A DNA stretch of 64,000 bases from Pleurotus djamor (GCA_029747585.1 JAPEVF010000022.1:123887-187886), one strand, 5' to 3'; shown: positions 1 through 11,870, numbered from the stretch's first letter. Notes: generated by a model from the sequence alone, not told the origin. Numbers and translations: made by a program.

Positions 1-1202
1 CTAGAACAACAGCTTGAAAGGGTATCCTAACAGAAGGAGATTAGACAGTGGTAACTTCATGCAAGGGAAGAATCGCACCTCTATTTTTGACACGGAAGAC
101 TGTGATGAGAATGGAGTAAATCAGCACAGTAGCCACGGTGAAGGCGTATATTTGGAGCCTCTGGCGTGCTGGGGATGTCTGCTTGGGTATTTGTACGATG
201 AGAAGGATGAAGGTAGCTGATAATATTCCGTCTGGGAAGGTTGTTAGACTCATGGCAGAAACGTAAGACATGCGACCACATACATATCATAGCGATAACT
301 TGCACTTCCTGACCGTATTGATTTTGATAGCCAGCTGCAATCCATTGACCGTTACCCGCGGTAAAGGGAGAGCCTCTGATACGGGTGAACATGAAACCTG
401 AGACCATCGTCAAGATGGTGAGAATGCTGCCCAGAGCCCACGTCCAACGACTTTGAAGGATGGGAGCAACGAAGCGTAAAGAGAGAATGAGCGAAATAAC
501 ACCCATTGAAACAGTCCCCCATTTTGCCCAATCGAAGGGAGCCTTGTAGGGAATGGGAACGGGCGTGTGATTAGAGAGATGTTCAGCGAGAGGTGCAGGT
601 TCGAATCCGCTATTCTTGAGTTCAGCATGTAGAAGGGGAAGCCACTAGAGGAAGTATTACTTAGAGAAGTCGTATTTCGATGGCGTGGTTCGGCCACTGG
701 GAAGTTGGCGAGCGCCCTCGGAGGGCGGGTAGACATATACCAGCGGTGCGGATGCGAGACCAAGCTGCAGAGCGAATTTCAGAGCGCCGAAAGATGGTAC
801 AAGAAATACACATACCCTTTGGAACGTAGTTTGACCATTATCAAAGTCCAGGGTTCCGAAGAAGTGTTGGTCGCGCTGTTCTTTTGGCACGGTTGACCAT
901 GCTTTCGCTACAGCGTTAAATGATGGGTCAAATTCCCTTAGACACGACAAGTAAGTCGGGAAAGCCTCTACAATCTACAAACTTGCTCACTTGCACGGTG
1001 CACATCTGCGCTTCGCGTCCATGGCAGTAAACTGGATGGAAGCGGACCAATTGCGCTTGGCCGACGTGAGTAGTTCGAATGTTTTTGGGTCCAGCTTGAT
1101 GAGACCATTGCCAGCGGCGGCGAGGTCGACGAGTTGCTGGTGAGTGTCCCTTGAGGCAGCATAGGCCAAGGCAGCGAAGGGGAGGAGGGCGAAGAGCCTC
1201 AT
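1..1202 (-). CDS. OST3: OST3/OST6 oligosaccharyltransferase subunit
   Basis: Subunit of the ER oligosaccharyltransferase, the complex that transfers glycan to Asn in nascent secretory proteins; OST3/6 subunits are oxidoreductases that hold substrate cysteines. Six exons: 1202-991, 936-816, 764-661, 609-284, 216-79, 26-1; 308 aa. What is seen: a signal peptide of about 16 residues, a lumenal thioredoxin-like domain with the redox motif CAPC (about residues 67-70), the conserved block PVPIPYKAPFDWAKWGTVS before the first membrane segment, then four hydrophobic segments in the C-terminal half including an IRGSPFTAGNGQWIAAGYQNQYG loop between them. The stop is the first three bases of the window. 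The length matches the family. The first ATG follows a clear 5' region and its next codons form the signal peptide. It is transcribed divergently from the PI4-kinase, with 103 bp between start codons. Confidence 0.9.
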
Positions 1203-1305
1203 GATGACGATGGTGGTANGCGGTCGACGTGTGAGTTACCAAATGAGGTATGTGGACACTTTGGAATAGGCGCCCTCGAGTGATCGACGTCCGTTAGACC
1301 TCTTC
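1203..1305. promoter_or_regulatory. Shared divergent promoter, OST3 / PI4-kinase
   Basis: Only 103 bp separate the start codons of two head-to-head genes, so both 5' UTRs and core promoters must lie in or overlap this stretch. No obvious TATA box is seen. One N is present at 1219. Confidence 0.55.
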
Positions 1306-4300
1306 ATGTCCCATGCCCTCCTATTGCGCCTCTTCCTCTCTCCCTCCTTCTTCTCCGTCCACGTCGCCTTGCAGTATCTGAGCCAGTATGCTGATAACAT
1401 CGGAATCACGTACTACATAACGCGCAGGCTCAGAGAATTCGATACGCAACAATTGCGGGATGTATGGGGATTCATCTGGTGCATACCTGCTTTCTCATCC
1501 TAGCACGCTTCATGCCTGATCCTGAGTGATGTTTAGCCATCTTTTGGTCACCAGAACAACAAAGTCGCGTGCACTTGAGGCTTTCGTTGTCGAAACATCG
1601 CAAAAGTCCACCCACATCGCTCTTCTGGTGCGTCATCGTCTATCTAATAGGTCGCGAAGTGCTCATACATTCACAGACCTTATGGTTCATGCAAGCAGCT
1701 CTCAAAGACTTGGCTGTATCTCGCCATGATAGCCAATCATTCCTGATATGCCAACGGGTTCTCCATCGTTGTCACGAAATCATATTCGGTGACCTTCCGC
1801 CGCCTGCAACCACGCCTTACGTTTCTATACAACTTCCTTTCCAGTCTCGATTCCGAAGAAGAAGAATACGGCCAAACATTGAACCTGCTTTCGTAGGAAT
1901 CGGCGTCGTTCTCGCTGGTGTACCGGCGATGCCTGTCTTAACCCAGATCATGGGCGAGGTTGCAATCGAACAAGGACGTACAGAGCACGATCGGGAGCCT
2001 ATGTCGACACTCTCAAATCAGGATGAGACCCGCCAACCTTTATCTGCTCTCTCCGTCGAAGATGTCTCCGGCGTTGATCCCGATGATGACGACCTCGACA
2101 GTCCCGCTCAGCCGGATGGCGAAGCCGTCGGGTTGGGCATCATCATAGCAGACAAATATTCGGAGAAACCCAAGCCACTCCCACATCGGAAAACCATAAG
2201 CGCTGCCCAGACAACTCCAGCACTCCCTCTCCATCTCCTCGGTGATCTTAAACAATCTCGTTTCTCCGAAGACCCCCTCGGTCTCGCAGAAGCTGAAATG
2301 ACACCATCGCTAGTCAAGGCGCCTTACCAGTCCTCGCCTTCTATTTCACAAATACAACCTTCACGTTCAACTCCTCATGGCCACGGTGATACTTTGTTAC
2401 AGAGTTACGATGTACCTACTCAATCTTACCTTCTCCGGAGCCATTTTTGCCGGTCTGAGGTGGGTACGTGTTCAGATCTGTTGTCCGACACACTTATCTC
2501 TGTTTTAGGTCCAATTTATACTAACATTGGAAAATATATCCAATCGGTTGCTGGTCATCCCCAAGCCCGCTCGTGTAAGCGCCCTACGAGCTGAATTGAC
2601 CGCATTAAATCATAAATTACCTGCTGAGGTATATTCTTTTCTTCGATGGCTCAGAGTACTCGTCCCATACTTGAATAGGTATGCATGCCCATGTGGTGCT
2701 CGTCCTCTGATACCCCGGGTGAACGAAACTCTTCTCAACCACACCATCGCATCGTTCGTATACCTCCTGGCGAAACAGTCGTACTCAACTCTGCCGAGAG
2801 AGCGCCCTACCTTCTCTTAATCGAGATATTACATGAGGACTTGGATTTCGATCCATCCAAGAGGAGTAATAAGGACGTTCTGAGGAAGATTGTGATCAAG
2901 GAAGACGAGAGGAAAGGTGGATCCAAAGACCTCATTCCTTTCAATACCCGGGCGCCTCAAACGACAAGGTTTAGTGTATCCCCCGACCCCAACCTGGAAG
3001 CAGACGTGGATGCACTTGGCCCTATGGGCACTGCACCTATCCACGACCGTCCGCCATCTTCTCCAGATGCCTCTCCCGATGAAGAGCTTGACCTCGTCGA
3101 ACAATTATACGGCACTGCTGATTTGCGCTCTCTTCCACTAGACCTCTCCGACACGATCGTTCTTCCACCAGCTCCAAAGAACAAGGAGTTGGACATGGCC
3201 ACCTGGTCACGCGTAAGCTCCCTCCCCGCCACCCCAGCAATCTCGCAGAACACCTTCGCGGCTGGGCGTCCCGCCCTACACATAACTCCTAATCCCCCTG
3301 GTCCTCCTTCTCCCCTCCCTACTCCCGTCGTTCCATCAATACAAGCACAGCCACTTCTGTCTTTGGACGATTACTCTGAACGGATGCGCACGGCTGCAGT
3401 GATGTTAGCGCAGCTCAATGCAAACCTTGTCCGGGAGCCAGTTGCTCCGCTCTCAACGCCTGGAAGTTCAGCCCCGCCCTCAGATGGACCTTTACGATGG
3501 TTGCCTGGTTCACGATGGTTGTTAGACCAGCCTCAACCGACCCAGTCACCTAACCTCAATTCACCGTCAGATCATCAACAGACTATGACGAGAATGCGAC
3601 TACAACCGTCAGAAGCTGCTGCCATTCGGGAACGCATAATGAAGGAGATGATTGCCCTGGAGGAGGAGCGAATGGCACGAATGCGGGGAGACCCTCAAGA
3701 CATGCTCCAAATGGACATCAGTGGTTCGACCAAGTCCGCAGAAGATGAAAGCATCATCAGGCGAGAGCTTAACAAGGCTGACCCGTCTGCTGTTGTCTTC
3801 AGTGAATCTTGGTCTGCGAAGAAAGTAAGTTGTTTCGGTCTCTGTTTGTCCGTTATCATTAATCCATTCTCAGAGCAGAATACGACATAGCTCGCCTTAT
3901 GGCCATCTGGGTATGCGTTTGGACCCCATCCCACGGTTCACCTAGTCTAATTCCCATTGATAGCAAATTGGGACTGTGTTTCTGTCATTGTCAAGACCGG
4001 CGGCGATCTTCGTCAAGAACAACTTGCCGTTCAGTTGATCCAACAGTTCGAGCGAATATGGAAAGAGGAGAATTGCCAATGTTGGGTTCGTTAGTAAGTC
4101 CCACTTTCATGGCTCCCCTTGGCATCCTTTTCATTGAATCATATCAGCTTCAGGATCCTCATCACTGGCGGTTCATCGGGTTTGGTTGAGACTATCACGG
4201 ATGCTGTTTCGATCCACTCCATTAAGAAGGCTGAATACGCCAGACGACTTTCCGAAGGTCGCTTTGGCCACGTAACACTGTTCGACCACTTCAAATCGGT

Positions 4301-5115
4301 TAGTTGCTTTGAGCTCCATAACAAATTGGAAGCACAGTTTTGATTAGGTTGCAGTCATACGGTGACCCCAGTTCGGCCAAGTTCGCCCGTGCGCAGCGCA
4401 ATTTTGCAAAATCTCTTGCCGGTACGTTGAATGTCTGCTACTATACGCGTCTTGGCTTACATTTTCTACAAGGATACTCTGTTGTCACTTATCTCCTACA
4501 AATCAAGGATCGTCACAACGGGAACATCCTGCTTGACAGGGATGGGCATTTGATTCACATAGATTTTGGGTTTATGTTGTCCAATTCTCCTGGTAACATT
4601 GGCTTCGAGGCTGCTCCATTCAAATTACCCCCAGAGTATGTTGAAGTTCTAGGAGGTGTGACTGCGCCTCCTTTCTTGGAGTTCAGACGATTGTTCCGCG
4701 AAGGTTTCGAAGCAGCGAGGAAACATTGTGATGAAATAATCAGTTGAGTTCACCGCAATCTTGCGGGGTGCTTTTTGTTCACCAAGATCCCTCCAGCTCT
4801 CGTTGAATTGATGCAGAAAGGTATCACTATACGTCGTATTCTCTCGATTGGTGGCTAACGGTCGTGAACTCTCCCCAGATTCAACGTTGCCCTGTTTTGC
4901 AGCTTTTGGCGAGCAAACCGCCCAGCAGCTTCGCGATAGGTTCCAACCTGCGCTGACCCACTCGCTGGTGGCTGAGAACGTGGAAAGGCTCATCGACAAC
5001 TCCCTCGGATCGAACTGGACAAGGCTCTACGATTCTGTAAGTCGACCCTACCACCCATAAATTCTGTCTCACGTTTCCTTCGCAGTACCAATACTACTCT
5101 CAGTCCATCCTGTGA
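1306..5115 (+). CDS. PIK1: Phosphatidylinositol 4-kinase, PIK1 type
   Basis: Makes phosphatidylinositol 4-phosphate from phosphatidylinositol and ATP; the PIK1/PI4KB class acts at the Golgi and nucleus in secretion. Thirteen exons: 1306-1478, 1537-1627, 1677-2459, 2509-2628, 2679-3824, 3874-3910, 3964-4093, 4148-4298, 4355-4421, 4473-4742, 4797-4820, 4879-5036, 5086-5115; 1059 aa. The N-terminus carries the lipid-kinase-unique helical domain (NIGITYYITRRL, then DVWGFICHLL over the first intron). A long acidic and Ser/Pro-rich linker follows. The kinase domain is C-terminal, with KSGDD-like KTGGDLRQEQ, catalytic-loop DRHNGN (about 912-917), HIDFGF (about 928-933), FEAAPFKL, and the typical end LYDSYQYYSQSIL. 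The start at 1306 gives the expected N-terminal family sequence. Exon 11 is only 24 nt. Confidence 0.93.
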
Positions 5116-5284
5116 TGGGATTCGTGGTGATACTAGTCCGTCGGAGTTATGCATAGCTGAGTATAATATAAGTAATTCACACAAAGACATTGTCCGAGCA
5201 AGCAAAACAAGCCGAATAATAGCATGGAAACGACACAAGCTCTATAAGTACTACATCTGCCGTTTGAAGGGTGGTTGATGTCTA

Positions 5285-7081
5285 TTACTTCTTGAAGAGA
5301 CCGTCGTATCTTTTGAGGCACGAATACCACTCATAATCTGAGATGATGACTGAGGGGATGCAAATGATTGTGGAAAGTGGATGGACGTACCGAAGTTGTC
5401 CTTGGGATCACACCAACACTTGCCTTTTGCGTGTGCTGGCTGTTGAGGGCAATGTTGGAATGGATTATGACGGTAACCAATGTCGTTGAAGAAATGTATC
5501 TGTTCCTTCTTAGCAAAGAGCGCAGCTCCAATGCTGTGAACGGGGGCATCTCCCCATCGCTATACGCAAGATCAGTATATCGACAACTCGTGAAGCTACG
5601 CATCGACATACCTCATAATAGAAACCACCTTGCTCATCCAAAAAGTCGAAGAACTTCGTATACGCTTCTCCTCTCCAGAAGTCAAGGTCTCCAATCTCGA
5701 AGTTACTCCAGACTGTAATGACGCTATGTTAATGTCATTGACATTGGGTCAGAAAGAGACGGATGACTGACAGTGACACCTGTTGTACGTCTCGCCGCCG
5801 TCGTCAGACAGGAAAGCCATAGCATTGTCGGGTTCGACTAATTCGGAGTTATGGTTGATGAAGTCTGAAGATATGAGCAAGACGTTTTTNAGGTTGTCTA
5901 GCACATATTGCATGGGCGTGAATGAACGAACCTTTGACGGTCTTCCAAAGAGTAGGAATAGTTGCCTCGTATTCGTAAAGCGAGATAGTGAAGCCGTACA
6001 CCTTCTTCTGATCCTGCATGACCAAGAAGGGGTCATAGTGGATGTCACAGAAGAAGGTAACATCAGGCCTGGTGGTGTTAACAGGGCATTGAGGTGACAA
6101 ACTGCGACAAAGATGAAAGCAACGTACTCAATGCGCCAGTAGTACTTGTACTTGTCGAGGAGTTCATGTCTCCAGAAGAACTATGAGGACACGACGGGGT
6201 GAGAAACAAGGTACAGTGATGAGGTGGCAAGGTGTCTTACCCCGGAGTTGAAGCGGCACATGTTGCGATAACTATGGGTTGCATGGGTGAATAGTTGTTT
6301 GACAGAATCCAAGAATAGGGCATGAAAGACTCACGGAACGCTTCCTAGAAGCGAAGTTCACAATTTTAAGCTCGTCAAAGTGACCAGTGGAAGGGGGGTG
6401 CCTACCTCCATAAATAACCTGATCTTTCTCCATCTGCTTTCGGGCTGCAGTAGCTCTGGCCTCATCAATCGAAGCTGGTTGGTACCAATGGTCATGGGGG
6501 ATTAGCCCGAATTCAACCTTCGCGTCCGTCAATTCCGTTATACGGCTGTGATGCGCAGTAATGAGACGAGCAGCGAGAGAATACAGGCCATTCACTCACC
6601 TCTTGAACTCTTCAGAAAACGGTTGTTCATTGAGAAAAACGTATGGGTAGTTGTACTCCTTGTTGAATCGGTCCTCCATCTGCTTCATACTGTTCGAGAT
6701 ACCATTCAGGTCGCTATTTCGGGCTGGGAACGGGGACCATGCATTACAACGACGTCCCAGAGCAAAGAGGTCAACCGTGCTCACCAAGAATGACAAACGT
6801 CGCGTTGGCCTTGCGGTCATGAATCGTTTTGTTCGGAGAGCTGTAGTACTCTTCTGGGATGCCGTTTTGTTGAGGTTTACCAGAACCACCCGTCCACTGG
6901 TCCTTCAACGTCGACAATGAGGTTGCGCGTCCGTAGCCTTCATGTGAGAAGCTGAGGATATAATGAAGTGAAATCTATCCGCACAAAACCAGTCAAAAAC
7001 ATGCTCGTCAGACTACATGGGCAGGCTGTAACTCACGATGAGCACGAGCACGAGCAGGACGTAACGCATGGGCGTCATCAT
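5285..7081 (-). CDS. GT15 alpha-1,2-mannosyltransferase (KRE2/MNT1 family), copy A
   Basis: Golgi type II membrane mannosyltransferase that extends N- and O-linked mannose chains from GDP-mannose. Twelve exons: 7081-7037, 6974-6785, 6723-6600, 6545-6406, 6344-6335, 6271-6241, 6180-6128, 6068-5932, 5864-5772, 5712-5612, 5559-5391, 5337-5285; 381 aa. Seen: a signal anchor near residues 5-25, a short stem, then GT15 blocks [97 protein letters not shown] and IGYRHNPFQHCP, ending with KRYDGLFKK. Exon 5 is a 10-nt microexon needed to encode GSVPYR. The N at 5890 lies in an intron. It is paralogous to the GT15 gene at 9847-11682, with most intron positions shared. Confidence 0.92.
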
Positions 7082-7273
7082 CTTTGCTGCTCTGGCCCGC
7101 TGGCGTGGAGAAAACGAAGGGAAGATGGATGGGAGGGAGATGAAGCAAAAGGCCAGCCTGGGAAATGTCACAGTGATAAAGAGCTACGTAGTGACTTTCG
7201 GGGTCGACGATGCTGGCAACGATCATTCTAGCCACATGACATAGGAGCCTCCTATCTACTAGGGGTAAAAGGG
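7082..7273. other. Intergenic, GT15 copy A / ABC ATPase
   Basis: This 192 bp stretch lies between the start of GT15 copy A and the stop of the ABC ATPase, both on the minus strand. It must hold the GT15 promoter and the ABC 3' UTR. Nothing else was recognised. Confidence 0.5.
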
Positions 7274-8174
7274 CTACACTTCGTCTGCTATTCGATCCTC
7301 CGAGCAAATCCCCTGCAGAATCTGGAGGAAGCGTGTTCCGACTCTACCACCTTGTTCGTCAGAATGCGTGATCCAGATGATGGCCTGTAGAGTCGCCTCG
7401 TTCGACTCGACTTCGTGTTTCAACGATCTCTCCACCAACAGCGACGTCCCGGCATCGAGTGCGGACGTCGGTTCTATGGTGATTGATTAGTTAGAACATC
7501 TGGTTTCGCTGGGCCTGATAGATTGACCAACCGTCCAATAGCAACACCTCCGCAGCATCGCAACCAAGCCCCGCAGCAAGGGCAATCCGCTGCGCCTCCC
7601 CTCCACTCAGATTCGACCAATCCCGATTCCACAGTTCAGGATCAACACCCCATGCTCGCGCGAGACCTTTCGCTCTTTCCTCCAGATCGGCCTGTCCTTG
7701 TAGGATTTCCTTCTTCGACCCTGTGCTCTTTCGCGCTCCAAAGGATCCGATAGTTTCTAAGAAATCATGCGGCGTGCCCGGAAGTAGGGATGGTCGTTGA
7801 GGGATGTAGAGTACTTTGGTCCTGTACGCGGGTATACCTGCGACAGTTCAAATTTCAAACGTGAAGCGTACCGTTGACACTTGTGTGGGAGGAAGTACGC
7901 ATACCGATGCTCCTCGGAGTCCTACATAATCGGTTTCAACTCCAGAATGACACTGTGACTGAGTGATCCAAACCAACCTTCCGCGATACAGAATTTCACC
8001 GTCATACAAGTTGAGATGAGCGAGACACTTGAGCAACGTCGATTTCCCCGATCCACTCTTGCCTTGAACGACAACGACATCTCCCTCATGCACCGAGAAG
8101 CTCACATCAGTGAACACTGGTTGGGACCCTTCCCGAACGCAAGACAATTCGCGAACGTCTAACAATGGCGACAT
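7274..8174 (-). CDS. Stand-alone ABC transporter ATPase (STAR1/FetA-like)
   Basis: A single nucleotide-binding domain of the ABC superfamily with no membrane segments, so it must work with a separate permease or act as a soluble ABC protein. Four exons: 8174-7978, 7921-7905 (17-nt microexon), 7837-7532, 7473-7274; 239 aa. The motifs are complete: Walker A GKSGSGKS (38-45), Q-loop IPQRP (83-87), signature LSGGEAQR (148-155), Walker B VLLLDE (169-174), D-loop SALD (177-180) and H-loop ITH (208-210). The order and short length resemble plant STAR1 and bacterial FetA/YbbL-type ATPases; that link is from general family knowledge, not a search. The start at 8174 was preferred because the open frame upstream has no further ATG and is low-complexity. 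Confidence 0.85.
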
Positions 8175-8369
8175 GGGTGCAACCGTGTAAGTGAGAGTGA
8201 GAGAAGCCAAAGTCAATGGGTGGGATGAAACAAGCAACTTTTGACAAAGCAGAAAGTACCCGAGCCGTGTAAATCAAAGCACATGCAGAGAGCGTAATTA
8301 TATCATCGGTATGGGGGTTGTTAGGTAGAGACACCACGAATATCCACGTAATAAGTCTAAGATATAACA

Positions 8370-9659
8370 TTATATGGCACCGTAGGGCTGAGGAGGTAGA
8401 CCCATCTCCTCGGGCGTTAACGTGGAGCTCTCGATCATCACACCGACACCGACTTTGGCAGCGTTCTGAAGAGAAGAAATTAAATTAAAACACGACACAA
8501 TCCGTCAGCAAAGAAACACACCTTGGAGTGATCGATCTCTCCAGCAATCAAGAAGGCAAACGCAGGGGTAAATCTCTGCTCTAGCAGTGCAGAGACTTTG
8601 CCCGTTGAATCCACTTGAGCTTTGAAGGTCGCCAGACGAAGGTCATACTTCGCGCCAAGCGTCGTGACGGCGTCTCGACGGGTGGGCAAAGCAAGGACCT
8701 GCAAATCGGCGGCAACTTCCACCTTTTCGCTGAGCTTCTGCCAATACGTAGCCTGAACGATACCGGCTGGCTGGATCTGAGCGGTAGCTATCCAGTTTTT
8801 CTCACTGCCCGTGTATTTTGCCAAGAATGATGTTGACGCTTCTGACAGGCCGGGCGACGGTCGTTGCAGGACCGTTTCGAGACCGAAGGCGAGATTTTTG
8901 GTGAAGGATTGGAGGTAGCTACCGATGTAGATGCCGGTAAGGTCAGTTGGTGAGGGGTTGAGGGCTTTAGCGTTCAAACTGAAGTCTGAACCCGTGTAGT
9001 CGTGCTCCATTTGGATCATGTTATGACCAGCTTGCTGGGAAAACTAGAGGAAGACGTGGTAAACGCGCGTCAGGAGCTGGAGAAAAAGAAAAAACGTACT
9101 TGAGCTTGGAACTTTGTGACATTGCTCGCACTCCAGCCTTGGTTGAAACGAGCATTGACGTTGCCATCATGGTCGACACCACCTTGTAGGAAAATCTGGG
9201 GGATGGTGTGAGGGGGCGACGTGTCTCCGGTTCGGAGGAAAACGTACGTTTTGGTTTGCAAATATGGCGCCAAAGTTGTAGGACGAGGGTGCTGTTTGCG
9301 AGCCCAAAGCAAAGGAGTGTGTGACTTGGAAGAGCGGGTTCATGGAAAGACTTTTCGTCAGGTCTGCGCGAGCACCATCGAAGATGAAGTTTGAGAGATG
9401 CGTGGCTGCAATTCGTGAGTGTGTCGGTGAGTCTGTGTTAGAACAGTGGTAAGAAAAAAGGCCTGCACGTACCTTTGACCTCTTTTTGGAGGTTCTCTAC
9501 GGTTCCCGGGTGAGGCAGGCCGAGGTCGGTGCGCCATTGGGAGAAGCGGTCGTACATGTCTGTAAAGGGCGACAAGGGTATCCAGTACGAGGGCTTTGAG
9601 GCGACCGGCGCTGAGGACGCGTACGGGTCGAAGATGGAGTCGTTGGCGGCGGAGGCCAT
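8370..9659 (-). CDS. TOM40: Mitochondrial import receptor pore TOM40
   Basis: Beta-barrel channel of the outer mitochondrial membrane TOM complex, through which nearly all precursor proteins enter. Five exons: 9659-9473, 9405-9248, 9195-9100, 9043-8522, 8465-8370; 352 aa, the usual length. Seen: an N-terminal segment (FSQWRTDLGLPHPGTVENLQKEVK), the conserved block THLSNFIFDGARADLTKSLS followed by NPLFQVTHSFALGS, and alternating strands of an eukaryotic porin fold (GGVDHDGNVNARFNQGW, SQQAGHNMIQMEHDYTG, GIYIGSYLQSFTKNLAFGLE, FKAQVDSTGKVSALLEQRF). It has no signal peptide, as expected. It lies back to back with GT15 copy B, with 187 bp between starts. Confidence 0.94.
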
Positions 9660-9846
9660 GACGGGTGNGGATGAAGGAACTTGGGAAAGAAGAAAAAAGG
9701 TCAGCCAACCGACAATCCCCATTTAGCGCCGAAGGGGTGTGCATTGGGCNTCTAGCGCGTTTCATANTAANNNCTCGCTCCACAACCTTGCTGCGAGTAC
9801 ATAAAAGCCATGGCAGCGGCTCTGCTAAATCCAGCACCATGCCACC
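9660..9846. promoter_or_regulatory. Divergent promoter, TOM40 / GT15 copy B
   Basis: 187 bp between two head-to-head start codons. It contains several N positions (9667, 9750, 9768 and 9771-9773). A good translation context (gccaccATG) precedes the GT15 start. Confidence 0.45.
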
Positions 9847-11682
9847 ATGCTCCCTCAAGCCTCTGGTCTGATCCTCGCTGTCCTNGCCACAGTCTTTGCG
9901 CTGCACTTGATCTTTGCTCTTGTCCGCGAAGATGCTGGCCTCTCNCTACCCCTTCCAATACTACAACAACAGACTAACTCNACNCCNACTCCNCCGCGCC
10001 GCGCCAATGCTACCCTCGTGCTCCTTGCCCGGAACAGTGACCTCGCAGGCGTCGTCTCCAGCATCCGTCACGTCGAGGACAGATTCAACTACAAGTACAA
10101 CTATCCATGGGTCCTCCTGAATGAGCAGCCCTTCTCCGACGAGTTCAAGACGTGTGTTGCCTATGTTTCATTCGTCGTCGTACCCTTTGTCTCACCTACA
10201 TCTCCTATAGTCGCGTCAGTGTTCTCACCGATGCACCTATCGAGTTCGGTTTAATTTCAACCGAACACTGGGGGCAGCCAGAGTGGATCAATGACACCCT
10301 TGCAGAGCAAGGTCGAGCGTCCATGCTTCGTCAGGGAATTATCTACGCTGGTACGTCGGCTCCCCATCATCATACTCCCTGTCATCGCTGATGCATCGAT
10401 ACCTCGTAGATAGCGTGCCGTGAGCACCTACATCCGGGTCACCATTCCCACCACTAACTTGCTTCTCCACAGTTATCGTAATATGTGCCGGTTCAATTCT
10501 GGCGTACGTTCGCCCTTCCTCGCCTCCCACACCGCGTCTACTCACTGACCTTCTGACCCTAGTTCTTCTTCCAACACGAGCTTCTCCAAAAGTACCGGTA
10601 CTACTGGAGGTGCGTTGCTAACGCCTCGCTCCACTCCCATCACGGTTTCAAACCTATTTGCTGTCTCGCTTTCATATGCTTTCGTTGATCAGGGTGGAGT
10701 GAGTCTTTCCGTTCTNNNTTTTTTNCATCCGTGTCATCCNTGCTTACTCCCGAGGACCAGACCGGATGTAACGTACTTNTGTGACACCGACTACGATCCC
10801 TTCCTCTACATGCAAGACAACGATAAGGTCTATGGTAAGCTTACTTGCTACGATGTCAAATCCCGCATGACGCCGATGAAGACGCCACNTTTCGGCTCTT
10901 GCGTTCCGTTGATTGTTGATTCGGTCATCAGGATGGACAATATCATTGTTGGAATGGCAAGCAACCATCCCGACGCTGTGGAGTGCCGTCAGAGGTGATT
11001 CATTGATTGATACATCTACACCTTCGATTCTCGTTTTGACAGTTGTATAGATTTTATGCAACAACATCCCGAACACATCTCCCCCGACAACTCCATGGAA
11101 TTCATCTCCGACGACGGAGGGTTGACTTACAACCTTTGTCACTGTACGCCGCCTCCATTCTCCATATCGCTTCCCCGGGCAATCATTCATATCTGTTCAT
11201 TAGTTTGGAGTAACTTTGAAATCGCCGACATGGACTTCTGGCGTTCAGATGCGTATCAAGCTTTTTTCGAGTTTCTCGATTCGAAAGGTGGCTTCTATTA
11301 CGAAGTGAGTGTTCGACGTTCAACTTCATCACTGCGTCGTTGGGTGATACTCGACGCGACCATCACAACCAACTGACCAACGTGATCTTTACTTTGTAGC
11401 GTTGGGGTGATGCTCCCGTGCACAGTATAGCTGCGGCATTGTTCCTACGGAAGAATCAGATCCACTTCTTTAGTGATATAGGATATCGACATCCACCGTT
11501 TCAGCATTGTCCATTCGGCTCGCAATGGGTGAAGGGGAGATGCTCATGTTCCCCGACTGATAGCTTTGGTTCGTCAATACGTCCCTTTNCCTGGAAGATT
11601 CTCGCTGAACGACTGACGCGTGTGACATGAAGATTACCATCCTGGCTCTTGCCTTGGTCGCTTTCAATCCATGTTTAAATAG
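9847..11682 (+). CDS. GT15 alpha-1,2-mannosyltransferase (KRE2/MNT1 family), copy B
   Basis: Second Golgi mannosyltransferase of family GT15, inverted relative to copy A. Twelve exons: 9847-10151, 10211-10350, 10410-10419, 10473-10503, 10563-10609, 10693-10698, 10761-10834, 10932-10994, 11051-11143, 11204-11304, 11400-11568, 11633-11682; 362 aa. Seen: a signal anchor (about residues 6-27), [114 protein letters not shown] and [12 protein letters not shown]. Exon 3 is 10 nt and exon 6 only 6 nt. The first exon covers what is three exons in copy A, while two extra introns cut exons that are whole in copy A. The C-terminus ([11 protein letters not shown]) differs from the KRYDGLFKK type. Several N bases fall inside exons 1 and 7 without breaking the frame. 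Confidence 0.88.
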
Positions 11683-11870
11683 ACCTCAATGTATTTATTA
11701 GTACTTATCTAGACGATGTACATATATATTTCCTTAGAACTTAGAGCCCACCTCCTCCTACGNNTCATCCCTCAAAAGCATCCGTAGGCTGATCTAAAAA
11801 CACGTGGGGGCCTCGCGGTCNGGNCCATATCTGCCATCTCGTGAAAAAGGTGAAATCAACAAAAGATGAA

